Source of the DNA: JACVRW01 sp034664085
GTDB lineage: Bacteria > Actinomycetota > Thermoleophilia > Solirubrobacterales > Thermoleophilaceae
Length of the DNA stretch: 64,000 nt
Reading direction: 5' to 3'
Assembly (NCBI GenBank): GCA_034664085.1
Contig: JAXDII010000095.1
Coordinates: 7,562-71,561, forward strand
Shown: one piece after another, positions 14,822-23,351 of the stretch
Numbering within the stretch: position 1 is the stretch's first letter
How the letters are laid out: each line of letters begins with the position of its first letter
Translations under genes and position numbers: made by a program
The notes under the pieces: generated by a model
Told to the model about the DNA's origin: nothing
Seen by the model: the letters and a program-made list of their open reading frames with translations, nothing else
Database searches by the model: none

Positions 14822-16924
14822 TTGGAATTCCTGACTGACTGGGGCGTGATCATTGCGCTCGTCTGCGCTGGCGCCGCCGTTGTATACGGCGTGCTGACCT
14901 CGCGCTGGCTCCTGTCCCTCTCCCCCGGCAACGAGGAGATGCAGGCGATCTCCCGTGCCGTGCAGGAGGGCGCCACCGCCTACCTGCGGCGCCAGTACAC
15001 CATCATCGCCGGAGTGGCCGTGGTGCTGGCGATCGTGCTGGCCGTCGCGCTCGAGGCCACCGACGCCGAGGGGATCCTGATCGCCATCGGCTTCCTGATC
15101 GGCGGCACGCTCTCGGGCGCCGCCGGCTTCATCGGCATGAACGTGTCGGTGCGGGCCAACGCGCGGGTCGCCGAATCGGCGCGCTCCGGCGTGTCGCGGG
15201 CGCTCGACGTCGCCTTCAAGGGCGGCGCGGTCACCGGCATGCTGGTGGCCGGCCTGGCGCTGTTCGGCGTGGCCGGCTACTACGGGATCCTGACGCTCGC
15301 CGACGTCGACGAGCGCGACGCGATCGACGCGCTCGTGGGGCTCGGCTTCGGCGGCTCCCTGATCTCCGTCTTCGCCCGGCTGGGCGGCGGGATCTTCACC
15401 AAGGCCGCCGACGTCGGCGCCGACCTCGTCGGCAAGATCGAGGCCGGCATCCCCGAGGACGACCCGCGCAACCCGGCCGTGATCGCCGACAACGTCGGCG
15501 ACAACGTCGGCGACTGCGCCGGCATGGCGGCCGACCTGTTCGAGACCTATGCGGTCACCGCGGTCGCCGTGATGCTGCTCGGCGTGCTGACCTTCCAGGA
15601 GGTCGGGACGGTCGCGGTCTACCCGCTCGTGATCGGCGGCGTGTCGCTGATCGCCTCGATCATCGGCACCTTCGCCGTGAGGAGCGCGGCCGGCAACGTG
15701 GAGCGGGCGCTCTACCAGGGCCTGATCGTCTCGGGCGGCCTGGCGGCGCTGGCCTTCCTCCCGATCACGCTGTGGATGATGGACGACCTCGCGTTCAAGG
15801 AGGGGGTCTCCTCGCTCCTGCGCGGTGGCTCGGACCTGTCGCCCACGGGCATCGAGCTCTACCTCTGCACGCTGGTCGGCATCGGCATCACCGCGGGCCT
15901 GTTCGTGATCACCGACTACTACACGTCGACCCGCTTCCGGCCGGTGCGCACCACCGCCCGCGCCTCGCAGACGGGTCACGCGACGAACATCATCCAGGGC
16001 CTCGCCCAGGGCTTCCAGTCCACGGCGGCGCCGGCGATCCTGCTGGCGATCGGCATCCTGGTGGCGAACGAGCTGGCCGGGATCTACGGCATCGGCGTGG
16101 CGGTGATGGCACAGCTCTCGCTGACCGGCCTGATCGTGGCGCTGGACGCCTTCGGCCCGATCACCGACAACGCCGGCGGCATCGCCGAGATGGCGGATCT
16201 GCCGGAGGACGTGCGCAACGTGACCGACCCGCTCGACGCGGTCGGCAACACGACCAAGGCCGTCACCAAGGGATACGCGATCGGCTCCGCGGTGCTCGCG
16301 GCGCTGGTGCTGTTCGCGGCCTTCGTCGAGGAGCTGCGCGAGGAGGCGGCCAAGGAGGGCAAGGGCGTCACCTCGTTCGACATCTCCCAGCCGGAGGTGC
16401 TCGTCGGGCTGCTGATCGGCGGCATGATGGTCTACCTGTTCGCCGCTCTGGCGATCGAGGCTGTCGGCCGCGCGGGCGGCGGCGTGGTCGAAGAGGTGCG
16501 CCGGCAGTTCAAGGAAAAGCCGGGCATCATGGACTACACCGAGAAGCCCGACTACGCCCGCGCCGTGGACATCGTGACGGCGTCGGCCCAGCGCGAGATG
16601 ATCGTGCCGGCGCTGATTCCGATCCTCGTCCCGGTGGTCGTGGGCTTGCTCTCCACGCAGGCGCTCGGCGGCCTGCTGATCGGCGTGATCGTCGTCGGCT
16701 TCTTCGCCGCTGTCTCGATGACCGCCGGCGGCGGCGCATGGGACAACGCCAAGAAGCTGATCGAGGACGGCGAGTACGGCGGCAAGGGCTCGGAGGCCCA
16801 CGCGGCCTCGGTCACCGGCGACACGGTGGGCGATCCCTACAAGGACACCGCCGGCCCGGCGATCAACCCGATGATCAAGGTGGCGAACATCGTTGCGCTG
16901 CTGATGATCCCCTTCCTGGTGTAG
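14822..16924 (+). CDS. hppA: Membrane proton-pumping pyrophosphatase, K+-independent type
   Basis: Couples PPi hydrolysis to H+ export across the membrane. The 700-residue protein has ~16 hydrophobic helices and the PPi/Mg2+-site motifs 'DVGADLVGKIE' and 'DNVGDNVGDCAGMAADLFE', plus the C-terminal 'GGAWDNAKK' and 'GDTVGDPYKDT'. In 'AVGNTTKAVTKGYAIGSA' the key position is Lys with a following Thr (K-x-x-T). This is the published signature of K+-independent enzymes; K+-dependent ones have Ala there. The TTG start is supported by GGAGG nine bases upstream. It is followed directly by a secreted CAP protein. Confidence 0.96.
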   Translation: MEFLTDWGVIIALVCAGAAVVYGVLTSRWLLSLSPGNEEMQAISRAVQEGATAYLRRQYTIIAGVAVVLAIVLAVALEATDAEGILIAIGFLIGGTLSGAAGFIGMNVSVRANARVAESARSGVSRALDVAFKGGAVTGMLVAGLALFGVAGYYGILTLADVDERDAIDALVGLGFGGSLISVFARLGGGIFTKAADVGADLVGKIEAGIPEDDPRNPAVIADNVGDNVGDCAGMAADLFETYAVTAVAVMLLGVLTFQEVGTVAVYPLVIGGVSLIASIIGTFAVRSAAGNVERALYQGLIVSGGLAALAFLPITLWMMDDLAFKEGVSSLLRGGSDLSPTGIELYLCTLVGIGITAGLFVITDYYTSTRFRPVRTTARASQTGHATNIIQGLAQGFQSTAAPAILLAIGILVANELAGIYGIGVAVMAQLSLTGLIVALDAFGPITDNAGGIAEMADLPEDVRNVTDPLDAVGNTTKAVTKGYAIGSAVLAALVLFAAFVEELREEAAKEGKGVTSFDISQPEVLVGLLIGGMMVYLFAALAIEAVGRAGGGVVEEVRRQFKEKPGIMDYTEKPDYARAVDIVTASAQREMIVPALIPILVPVVVGLLSTQALGGLLIGVIVVGFFAAVSMTAGGGAWDNAKKLIEDGEYGGKGSEAHAASVTGDTVGDPYKDTAGPAINPMIKVANIVALLMIPFLV

Positions 16925-18034
16925 GTGGCGGCCGCGAAGCGGCTCACACTCACACTCGCGCTTGCAGCGCTCGCGGTCGCCGCTCCGGCGGCGGCCGCGG
17001 CGCCGCTTTCGCTGCAGGTGGTCAACGAACGGGGGATCGCCCAGGTGAGCCTCGTCCAGCTCACCGGTGCGGCCTGCCCGGCCGGCTGCACCCGCCTCAC
17101 CAACGGCTACGGGCGCCTCGCTCTGGACGTCGCACCGGGCGACCGGGTCGCGGTCACCCGCGGCAGCCTGGCGCCTGAGGGCGCCGGGGTGCAGTACGTC
17201 GTGCCGCCGGCCGTGCCGGCGACACCGGTCACGTTCACGCTGCCGACGGTGCTGGACGCCACACCGGCGTCCGCCCACGACGCGGACGAGCGCTGGCTGC
17301 TCGACCGCGTCAACCAGGAGCGGGCCGCCCTGGGCCGCGCGCCGCTGCAGCAGGCCGGGCCGCTCAACCGGGCGTCGGACGCCTACGCCCGCTGGCTGCT
17401 CGCCAACAACAAGTTCGACCACACGGCGTACGCCGACCCGGGTGTGCGCGCCGCCGATCAGGGCTGGCCGGTCTACGGCGGGGTGGGGGAGACGCTTGCC
17501 CTCGCGCCCTCGAAGGAGACGGCCCTGGCGCTCTGGAAGGGCAGCGCGCCGCACTGGACGCTGCTGATGATGGACGGCCTGACCGTGGCGGGAGTGGGCC
17601 GGGCCGGCAACCGCTGGGTCATGATGCCGGCCGCCTGCGCGCCGACCGACGCGCCGGAGCGCTGCGAGGTCGGCGGCAGCGGCGTCCTGCCGCCCCTGCC
17701 CCAGGGCGGAGGCGCGGGCACGGGCCAGGGGCAGGGCCAGCCGCAGGGCGAGGCGAAGGGCCAGCGCCGCCGCGCACGCCTGCGCGTGCGGCTGCACCGC
17801 GACGGCCGCAAGCTGACCGTGGCGGTGCGCTTGGTCGAGGGCCGCGGCAAGGTCGAGGTGGCGGTCCGCCAGGGCCGCCGCCGCGCGCGCGTGCGCGGCC
17901 ATCGGGAGCACCGCATCTACCGCGCGGTGACCACGCTTCCGCGCACGGGCCGGTGGAAGGTCGCGATCCGGTTCGAGGGCGTCGACGGCTGGAGCAGCCG
18001 CCGGCTGCAGACCCGCACGGTGCGGGTCCACTGA
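16925..18034 (+). CDS. Secreted CAP/SCP-domain protein with basic C-terminal domain
   Basis: A 369-residue exported protein. The signal peptide is residues ~1-26 ('LTLALAALAVAAPAAAAA'). Next is a ~90-residue beta-rich domain with a paired Cys motif 'ACPAGC'. A CAP (cysteine-rich secretory/PR-1) domain spans ~120-212, with 'LLDRVNQERAALGRAPL', 'ASDAYARWLLANNKFDH' and 'GETLA'. After a Gly/Gln-rich linker there is a very Arg-rich tail domain (~275-369) that would suit binding to acidic cell-wall polymers. Bacterial CAP proteins are mostly of unknown function. The GTG start follows the hppA stop with no gap. Confidence 0.85.
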   Translation: MAAAKRLTLTLALAALAVAAPAAAAAPLSLQVVNERGIAQVSLVQLTGAACPAGCTRLTNGYGRLALDVAPGDRVAVTRGSLAPEGAGVQYVVPPAVPATPVTFTLPTVLDATPASAHDADERWLLDRVNQERAALGRAPLQQAGPLNRASDAYARWLLANNKFDHTAYADPGVRAADQGWPVYGGVGETLALAPSKETALALWKGSAPHWTLLMMDGLTVAGVGRAGNRWVMMPAACAPTDAPERCEVGGSGVLPPLPQGGGAGTGQGQGQPQGEAKGQRRRARLRVRLHRDGRKLTVAVRLVEGRGKVEVAVRQGRRRARVRGHREHRIYRAVTTLPRTGRWKVAIRFEGVDGWSSRRLQTRTVRVH

Positions 18035-18068
18035 AGCGCCGCCGGCGAGAGTAGTCTCGCCGCTCGGC

Positions 18069-19952
18069 ATGGCTGAGTATCGCCCGAAGAATCGAGGGCT
18101 CGAGCGCGTCCTCGGGACGGGCTCGCTGTTCGCGACCGCCTACGGCAACGTCGGCTCCTCGATCTACTACGCGCTCGGGCTCGTCGCGATCTACGCGGCT
18201 GGCATGACGCCGGTGGTGTTCGTGATCGCCGGCCTCATCTTCGCCGCCACCGCGGCCACCTACGCCGAGGCCACCACGATGTACCCCGAGGCCGGCGGGT
18301 CGTCGTCCTTCGCGCGCCGCGCCTTCAACGAGTTCTGGTCCTTCTTCGCGGCCTGGGGCCAGATGCTCACCTACATCATCACGATCGCGATCTCGGCGTT
18401 CTTCGTCCCGCACTACCTGGGCGTGTTCTGGGACCCGCTCGGCGAGTCGCCGGGGGACATCATCGCCGGCATCGTCGTGGTGATCGTCCTGGCGGGCGTC
18501 AACATCGTCGGCGCCAAGGAGTCGGCCGGGGTCAACGTCGGCTTCGCGGTCGCCGACTTCCTCACGCAGGTGGGGCTGGTGGTCGTCGGCATCTTCCTGG
18601 TGCTCGACCCGGAGATGCTGGTCGACCAGATCGACTTCGGCACCACCCCGACGGTCGGCGACTTCCTGATCGCGATCCCCGTGGCGATGGTCGCCTACAC
18701 CGGGATCGAGACCGTGTCGAACATGGCCGAGGAGGCGCGCGACTACGGCAAGACGATCCCGCGCGGCATCGGGCTCGTGGTCGGTGCAGTCGCGGTCATC
18801 TACACGTTCCTGCCGGCGATCGCGCTTTCGGCGATGCCGGTCGAGAACGGCGAGACGCTGCTGGCCAAGTCCAAGGAGGAGGGCGGCTACGCCGACGACC
18901 CGGTGCTCGGCGTGGTCGAGAACATGGACCTGGGCGCGCTGTCCGGCGCCGCCGAGATCTACGTCGGCATCCTGGCCGCCACGATCCTGTTCATCGCTAC
19001 GAACGCGGGGCTGATCGGCGTGTCGCGGCTGACGTACTCGATGGGCCAGCACCGCCAGCTGCCAGAGCTGCTGCGCGCGCTGCATCCGCGCTTCCGCACG
19101 CCGTACGTGGCGATCATCGTCTTCGGCGCCGTCGCCTGCCTCGCGATCGTGCCCGGCCAGGCGGACTTCCTGGGAGTGATCTACGCCTTCGGGGCGATGC
19201 TCTCGTTCACGATGGCGCACCTCTCGCTGGTCAAGCTGCGCATCGACCAGCCGGACGCGGAGCGCCCGTGGCGCAGTCCGGGCACGCTGCGCGTGAGGGG
19301 CCGCGAGCTCCCCCTCCTGGCGCTCTTCGGCGGGTTCGGCACCGGCACCGCGCTGATCGTCGCCACCGTGCTCGACCTGCGCGTGTTCGTGTCGGGCCTG
19401 CTCTGGCTGGCGCTCGGCGTGGTGATCTACGTCGTGTACCGGCGCCGGCAGGGCCTGTCGCTCACCGAGACCGTCAAGATCGTGACGCCCCAGCCGGCAG
19501 TGGAGCACGAGGTCGAGTACGAGTCCGTGCTGGTCGCCTTCGAGGAGGGCCACTTTTCGCCCGAGGTGGTCTCGACCGCCGCCCGGCTGGCCGCACGCCG
19601 CCGCCGCGGCATCCACGTGCTGGTGACGATCACGGTGCCGCCGAACTCGCCGATCGACGCCCCGCTGCCTGAGCAGGAGGCGCGTGCGGCCTCGGTGATC
19701 GACTCCGCGCGCGTGCGCGGCGGACGCCGGGTCACGGGGCACTGGGAGAAGGTGCGCCCCGGGCAGGCGGGACGCCGCATCGTCGAGGAGGCGCGCGAGA
19801 TTCGCGCCCGGGCGCTCGTGATGTCGCTGCCTCCGCGGCGTGCGGGGATGTCGCTGTTCGGCAAGACGCTCGAGACGGTGCTGAGCGAGCGGCCCTGCCG
19901 CGTGATCATCGAATCGTCGCGCGGGGTGGACGGCAGTCGCGGGGGAAGCTGA
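18069..19952 (+). CDS. APC-superfamily permease with C-terminal universal-stress domain (1)
   Basis: A 627-residue transporter. About 12 membrane helices cover residues ~15-460, with the APC helix-1 break 'TAYGNVGSSIYYALGL', 'EATTMYPEAGGSSSFARRAF' and 'YTGIETVSNMAEEARDYG'. Residues ~480-627 form a cytosolic UspA-like domain ('ESVLVAFEEG' through 'PCRVIIESS'). The layout of APC core plus Usp-like tail is shared with KimA-type K+ transporters and some amino-acid permeases, so K+ is a real possibility given the TrkA genes downstream. It could instead carry amino acids. A TAGTCT box lies 11 bases before the ATG. Confidence 0.88.
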   Translation: MAEYRPKNRGLERVLGTGSLFATAYGNVGSSIYYALGLVAIYAAGMTPVVFVIAGLIFAATAATYAEATTMYPEAGGSSSFARRAFNEFWSFFAAWGQMLTYIITIAISAFFVPHYLGVFWDPLGESPGDIIAGIVVVIVLAGVNIVGAKESAGVNVGFAVADFLTQVGLVVVGIFLVLDPEMLVDQIDFGTTPTVGDFLIAIPVAMVAYTGIETVSNMAEEARDYGKTIPRGIGLVVGAVAVIYTFLPAIALSAMPVENGETLLAKSKEEGGYADDPVLGVVENMDLGALSGAAEIYVGILAATILFIATNAGLIGVSRLTYSMGQHRQLPELLRALHPRFRTPYVAIIVFGAVACLAIVPGQADFLGVIYAFGAMLSFTMAHLSLVKLRIDQPDAERPWRSPGTLRVRGRELPLLALFGGFGTGTALIVATVLDLRVFVSGLLWLALGVVIYVVYRRRQGLSLTETVKIVTPQPAVEHEVEYESVLVAFEEGHFSPEVVSTAARLAARRRRGIHVLVTITVPPNSPIDAPLPEQEARAASVIDSARVRGGRRVTGHWEKVRPGQAGRRIVEEAREIRARALVMSLPPRRAGMSLFGKTLETVLSERPCRVIIESSRGVDGSRGGS

Positions 19953-19970
19953 GCCGGCCCCCGGCGGAAC

Positions 19971-19976
19971 TACGAT
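19971..19976 (+). promoter_or_regulatory. Putative -10 box TACGAT before the small membrane gene
   Basis: TACGAT, 7 bases (GTTGGCC), then GTG at 19984; no Shine-Dalgarno site. This favours the GTG over the ATG at 19975, which would overlap the box. Confidence 0.35.
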
Positions 19977-19983
19977 GTTGGCC

Positions 19984-20169
19984 GTGCAACGCGCCTATCA
20001 CGCGTCCACGCGGCTGCTCAGCGCCGTGCTGCTGGCGATCGGCGTGGCGATGGTCGTGTCCACGCTCGCGCGCGGGGGCGGTCCCCTTGCGCTCGGCGTC
20101 GTGCTCGGCACGATGCTTGCCCTGATCGGCGCGGGGCGGCTGTGGCTCGCCCGCGGCGGCGAGCGGTGA
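19984..20169 (+). CDS. Small two-helix membrane protein
   Basis: A 61-residue protein with two predicted membrane helices ('LLSAVLLAIGVAMVVSTLA' and 'ALGVVLGTMLALIGAGRLWLA') joined by a Gly-rich turn. It lies between two APC permeases, and its stop overlaps the GTG of the second (GTGA). No family is recognised; it could be an accessory subunit. Small conserved membrane genes of this type are common in actinobacteria. ATG 19975 is an alternative start giving 64 residues. Confidence 0.6.
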   Translation: MQRAYHASTRLLSAVLLAIGVAMVVSTLARGGGPLALGVVLGTMLALIGAGRLWLARGGER

Positions 20170-22214
20170 GCTCAGAGGACGACGGGGGGCCGCGGCCCGG
20201 AGGCGCCCACGAGCGCGCCCGGCGCGCGGCCGTGGCCGGCCGCGCGCGCTCTCAGCTGAAGCGCGGCACGGAGCGAGCCGGACGCGCGGGCGCCCGCATC
20301 GCCCGCGGGCTGGGCGAGCCAGCCCTGTTCGCGATCCTGCTCAGCTCGGTCGTCTCCGGGCTGTTCATGGTGCTCGGGGTCGTCGCCGACGACGCACTCG
20401 GGCTCACGCCGGTCGCCTTCCTGCTGGCCGGGATGTTCCTCGTCCTCACCTTCGCGACGTACGTGGAGGGCAGCTCGCTGCACCCGGAGCGTGGCGGCGC
20501 GTCGACGTTCGCCCGCTATGCCTTCGACGAGCTCTGGAGCTTCGTCGCCGGCTGGGCGATCCTGCTCGACTACGTGATCGTGATGGCGATCGGCGCCGTC
20601 ACGATCACGGATTACCTCGCGGTGTTCTGGGACGACCTCGACGACGGCGGGCTCGAGGTCGTGATCGCGGGGCTGGCGCTGGCCTTCGTCGCCGCGCAAA
20701 ACGTGCGCGGCCTGACCGCCGACCGGCTCGGCGGCGTCCTGCGGCTCTCGCTGTTCGGCATCGCCCTGCTCGTGGCGGTGGCGGCGATCGCGCTCGCGCA
20801 GAACTGGGATCCGGCGGCGATCACGGACTCGATCGACCTGGGCGCCGCCCCCGGCTGGGACGGTTTCCTGTTCGCCACCGTCGTCGCCGCCGTGGCGCTG
20901 GTGGGAGTGGAGGCGGCATCCGGGCTGGCCGGCGAGGTGCGCGTCGGGCGCCGCGGGCTGCGGCGCGTGGTGCTGGTGACGTCCGGAACGGCGCTCGTGC
21001 TGTTCGTGGGCGTGTCGATCGCCGCGCTGATGGCGCAGCCGGTGACGGACGGCCAGACCGCGCTCGGGGGCCGCTTCGCCGAGGCGCCGGTGCTGGGCCT
21101 GGTGGCGGCGTTCGAGCAGGACTGGCTCAGGCACGCCGGACGCATCGTGGTGGGCACCACCGGCGCGGCGGTGCTGATCGTGGCGATGAACAGCCAGATG
21201 CTCGGGATCGCCCGGCTGGCGTACTCGCTCGCCACCAACCGGCAGATCCCCAGTGGCGCCGGGCGGCTGCACGAGCGCCGCGGAACGCCCTACATCGCGA
21301 TCACGGTGGCGGCGGTGGTCGCCTTCGCGCTTGCCGTGCCGCACGACCTCGACTTCCTGGCCGGCATCTTCGCGTTCGGCGCGATGCTCACGTTCGCGAT
21401 CGCGCATCTGTCCGTGATCGTGCTGCGCTACCGCGAGCGCGACCGCCCGAGTGCCTTCCGGGTTCCCTTCTCGATCAAGGTGGGCCGCGGGACGATCCCG
21501 GTGCCCGCTGCGCTGGGTGCGCTCTTCTCGATCCTCGCGTGGGTCAGCGTGATCGTGCTCCACGAGGGCGCGCGCATCGTCGGCGGCATCTGGATGGCGG
21601 TCGGGATCGCGATGTACGTGGCGTACAGGCGCGCGCAGGGCAAGGCGCTCACCAAGCGCTTCACGATCCCTCCCGAGGCGCTGCAGGAGAGCGCGCCGGT
21701 CGAGTACGGCAGCATCCTCGTGCCGGTCTTCGGCGACCCGATCGACGACGAGATCGTCGGCACCGCCGGGCGGCTGGCCGCGGAGCACGCCGAAGACAAC
21801 GAGAGCGGGGCCGTGGTGGAGGCGCTGTACGTCTTCGAGATCCCGATGTCGCTGCCGATCGACGCCCGCGTGCCGGACGAACGCGTGAAGGAGGCCAAGC
21901 GCGTGCTCGCGCGTGCGAAGGCGGTCGGGGAGGAGTACGAGGGCGTGGAAGTGGCCACCGCCATGGTGCGCGGACGCACGGTGGGGCAGGCGATCGTCTC
22001 CGAGGCGCGCCGGCGCGGGGTGGAGGCGATCGTGCTCGCCGCGGAGGAGCCGAGCCGCGTGCGCGGCGGTGCGATCCTCGGGGGACGCGGACGCTCGCGC
22101 GACCGCTTCGTGGGGGACACCACCCGCTACGTGATCGAGAAGGCCTCCTGCAAGGTGTTCCTCACGGCGCCGCCCGCGGGCGAGGAAGGCACCCGCGAGG
22201 GCGTTCTCCCCTAG
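20166..22214 (+). CDS. APC-superfamily permease with C-terminal universal-stress domain (2)
   Basis: A 682-residue paralogue of the permease at 18069. An Arg/Gly-rich cytosolic N-terminus of ~50 residues precedes ~12 helices (residues ~55-490), with 'FVLTFATYVEGS'-like helix-2 features, 'GGASTFARYAFDELWSF' and 'ALVGVEAASGLAGEV'. From ~520 there is a UspA-like domain ('YGSILVPVFGDPIDDEIVGTAGRLA' as start, 'CKVFLTAPP' as end). The GTG at 20166 overlaps the preceding stop. It is followed after 12 bases by two TrkA/RCK genes, which suggests regulated ion, perhaps K+, transport. The substrate is inferred only. Confidence 0.87.
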   Translation: MSSEDDGGPRPGGAHERARRAAVAGRARSQLKRGTERAGRAGARIARGLGEPALFAILLSSVVSGLFMVLGVVADDALGLTPVAFLLAGMFLVLTFATYVEGSSLHPERGGASTFARYAFDELWSFVAGWAILLDYVIVMAIGAVTITDYLAVFWDDLDDGGLEVVIAGLALAFVAAQNVRGLTADRLGGVLRLSLFGIALLVAVAAIALAQNWDPAAITDSIDLGAAPGWDGFLFATVVAAVALVGVEAASGLAGEVRVGRRGLRRVVLVTSGTALVLFVGVSIAALMAQPVTDGQTALGGRFAEAPVLGLVAAFEQDWLRHAGRIVVGTTGAAVLIVAMNSQMLGIARLAYSLATNRQIPSGAGRLHERRGTPYIAITVAAVVAFALAVPHDLDFLAGIFAFGAMLTFAIAHLSVIVLRYRERDRPSAFRVPFSIKVGRGTIPVPAALGALFSILAWVSVIVLHEGARIVGGIWMAVGIAMYVAYRRAQGKALTKRFTIPPEALQESAPVEYGSILVPVFGDPIDDEIVGTAGRLAAEHAEDNESGAVVEALYVFEIPMSLPIDARVPDERVKEAKRVLARAKAVGEEYEGVEVATAMVRGRTVGQAIVSEARRRGVEAIVLAAEEPSRVRGGAILGGRGRSRDRFVGDTTRYVIEKASCKVFLTAPPAGEEGTREGVLP

Positions 22215-22226
22215 AGTGGGAGCTGA

Positions 22227-22673
22227 ATGTTCGTACTGATCGTGGGATGCGGGCGCGTGGGGTCCGCGATCGCCAACTCGATGCTCGCCGAGGGGCACGA
22301 AGTCTCCGTCCTGGACGAGGACGCGGAGGCGATTGCGCTGCTCGAGCGCGGCCAGACCGATGGCTGGGAGGAGCGCGGCGGGCGCTTCACCGAGGGCACC
22401 GCGCTGGAGATCGACGCGCTGCTCGCCGCCGGCATCGAGCAGGCCGACGCCTTCGTCGCCTCTACGGATGGCGACAACACGAACCTCGTGATCGCCCAGA
22501 TCGCGAAGCGCCGCTTCAACGTCGATCGGGTCGTGGTGCGCGTGCTCGACCCGGCACGTGCGCGCTGGTACGCGGAGCAGGGTCTGCAGACGGTCTGCCC
22601 GACCCAGACCGCCATCGAGCTGCTCGAGGCCGCGGTGCGCGGCCAGATCCGCTTCGAGGGAGTGTCCGGCTAA
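22227..22673 (+). CDS. TrkA-N (RCK) domain protein, short form
   Basis: A 148-residue single NAD(H)/nucleotide-binding RCK domain beginning 'VLIVGCGRVGSAIANSML', with the acidic end of beta-2 at 'VLDEDAEAI' and 'ADAFVASTDGDNTNLVIAQIAKRRF'. It lacks a TrkA-C domain. Such proteins (CeoC/TrkA pairs in mycobacteria) form cytosolic gating rings for K+ transporters. 'GGGAG' is five bases before the ATG. Three bases separate it from the next gene, so the two probably form a heteromer. Confidence 0.9.
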   Translation: MFVLIVGCGRVGSAIANSMLAEGHEVSVLDEDAEAIALLERGQTDGWEERGGRFTEGTALEIDALLAAGIEQADAFVASTDGDNTNLVIAQIAKRRFNVDRVVVRVLDPARARWYAEQGLQTVCPTQTAIELLEAAVRGQIRFEGVSG

Positions 22674-22676
22674 GCC

Positions 22677-23351
22677 ATGTATGTGGTCATCGTGGGCGCC
22701 GGCAAGGTCGGCTGGAACCTGGCGCGGGAGCTGCTCGCCAAGCGGCACGAGATCACGGTGATCGAGTCCGACCCGAACCGCTTCGCCGTCGTCGAGCAGG
22801 AGCTCGAGCACAGCGCCCAGTACGGCGACGGCTCTGAGCTGTGGATCCTGGAGCGCGCGGGCATCGAGCGCGCCGACCTGGTGGTCGCCGTGACCGGCGA
22901 CGACGAGGACAACATCCTGATCTCCCAGGTGGCGCGCGAGAAGTACGGCGTCACCCGCGTCGTGGCGCGCTGCAACAACCCGCGCAACCTCCAGCACTTC
23001 GAGCTGCTCGGCGTGAAGCCGGCCATCTCCGCCACCGACCTGATCCTGCGGCTGATCGAGCACGAGGTGCCGAAGTACGGCCTGGTGCACCTGCTCGACC
23101 TGCCCGAGGAGCGGCTCGAGATCATCGAGCTCGAGGTGGCCGAGGGCAGCGAGGCCGCCGGCAAGCGCGTGAAGGAGCTCGGGCTGCCTGACGGCTCGCT
23201 GGTGATCTCGGTGCTGCGCGACGGCGGCGGGTTCGTCCCCACCGGGGACTCCGTCGTCCAGGCCGGCGACGAAGTGCTGCTGGTGCTCGACGTGGGCCTC
23301 GAGAACCGCGTGACCGAGCGCTTCAGCGACCGCTCCGGCGCCCCCGCGTAG
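22677..23351 (+). CDS. TrkA-family potassium uptake regulator (RCK-N plus RCK-C)
   Basis: A 224-residue protein. The N-terminal RCK domain has 'YVVIVGAGKVGWNLARELL', with 'VIESDPNRF' at the end of strand 2. A TrkA-C domain (~145-215) ends in 'VVQAGDEVLLVLD'. It matches CeoB-type partners of the short RCK protein upstream. No TrkH/KtrB/TrkG channel gene lies nearby. The closest membrane partners are the two APC-Usp permeases, which is unusual and worth testing. The stop overlaps the next GTG by one base (TAGTG). Confidence 0.92.
   Translation: MYVVIVGAGKVGWNLARELLAKRHEITVIESDPNRFAVVEQELEHSAQYGDGSELWILERAGIERADLVVAVTGDDEDNILISQVAREKYGVTRVVARCNNPRNLQHFELLGVKPAISATDLILRLIEHEVPKYGLVHLLDLPEERLEIIELEVAEGSEAAGKRVKELGLPDGSLVISVLRDGGGFVPTGDSVVQAGDEVLLVLDVGLENRVTERFSDRSGAPA

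Noticed and set aside
14510..18070. A 1186-codon open frame on the minus strand across hppA and the CAP gene
   Set aside because: It is antisense to two clear genes, rich in Arg/His/Asp/Gln with no domain pattern, as expected for a mirror frame in very GC-rich DNA.
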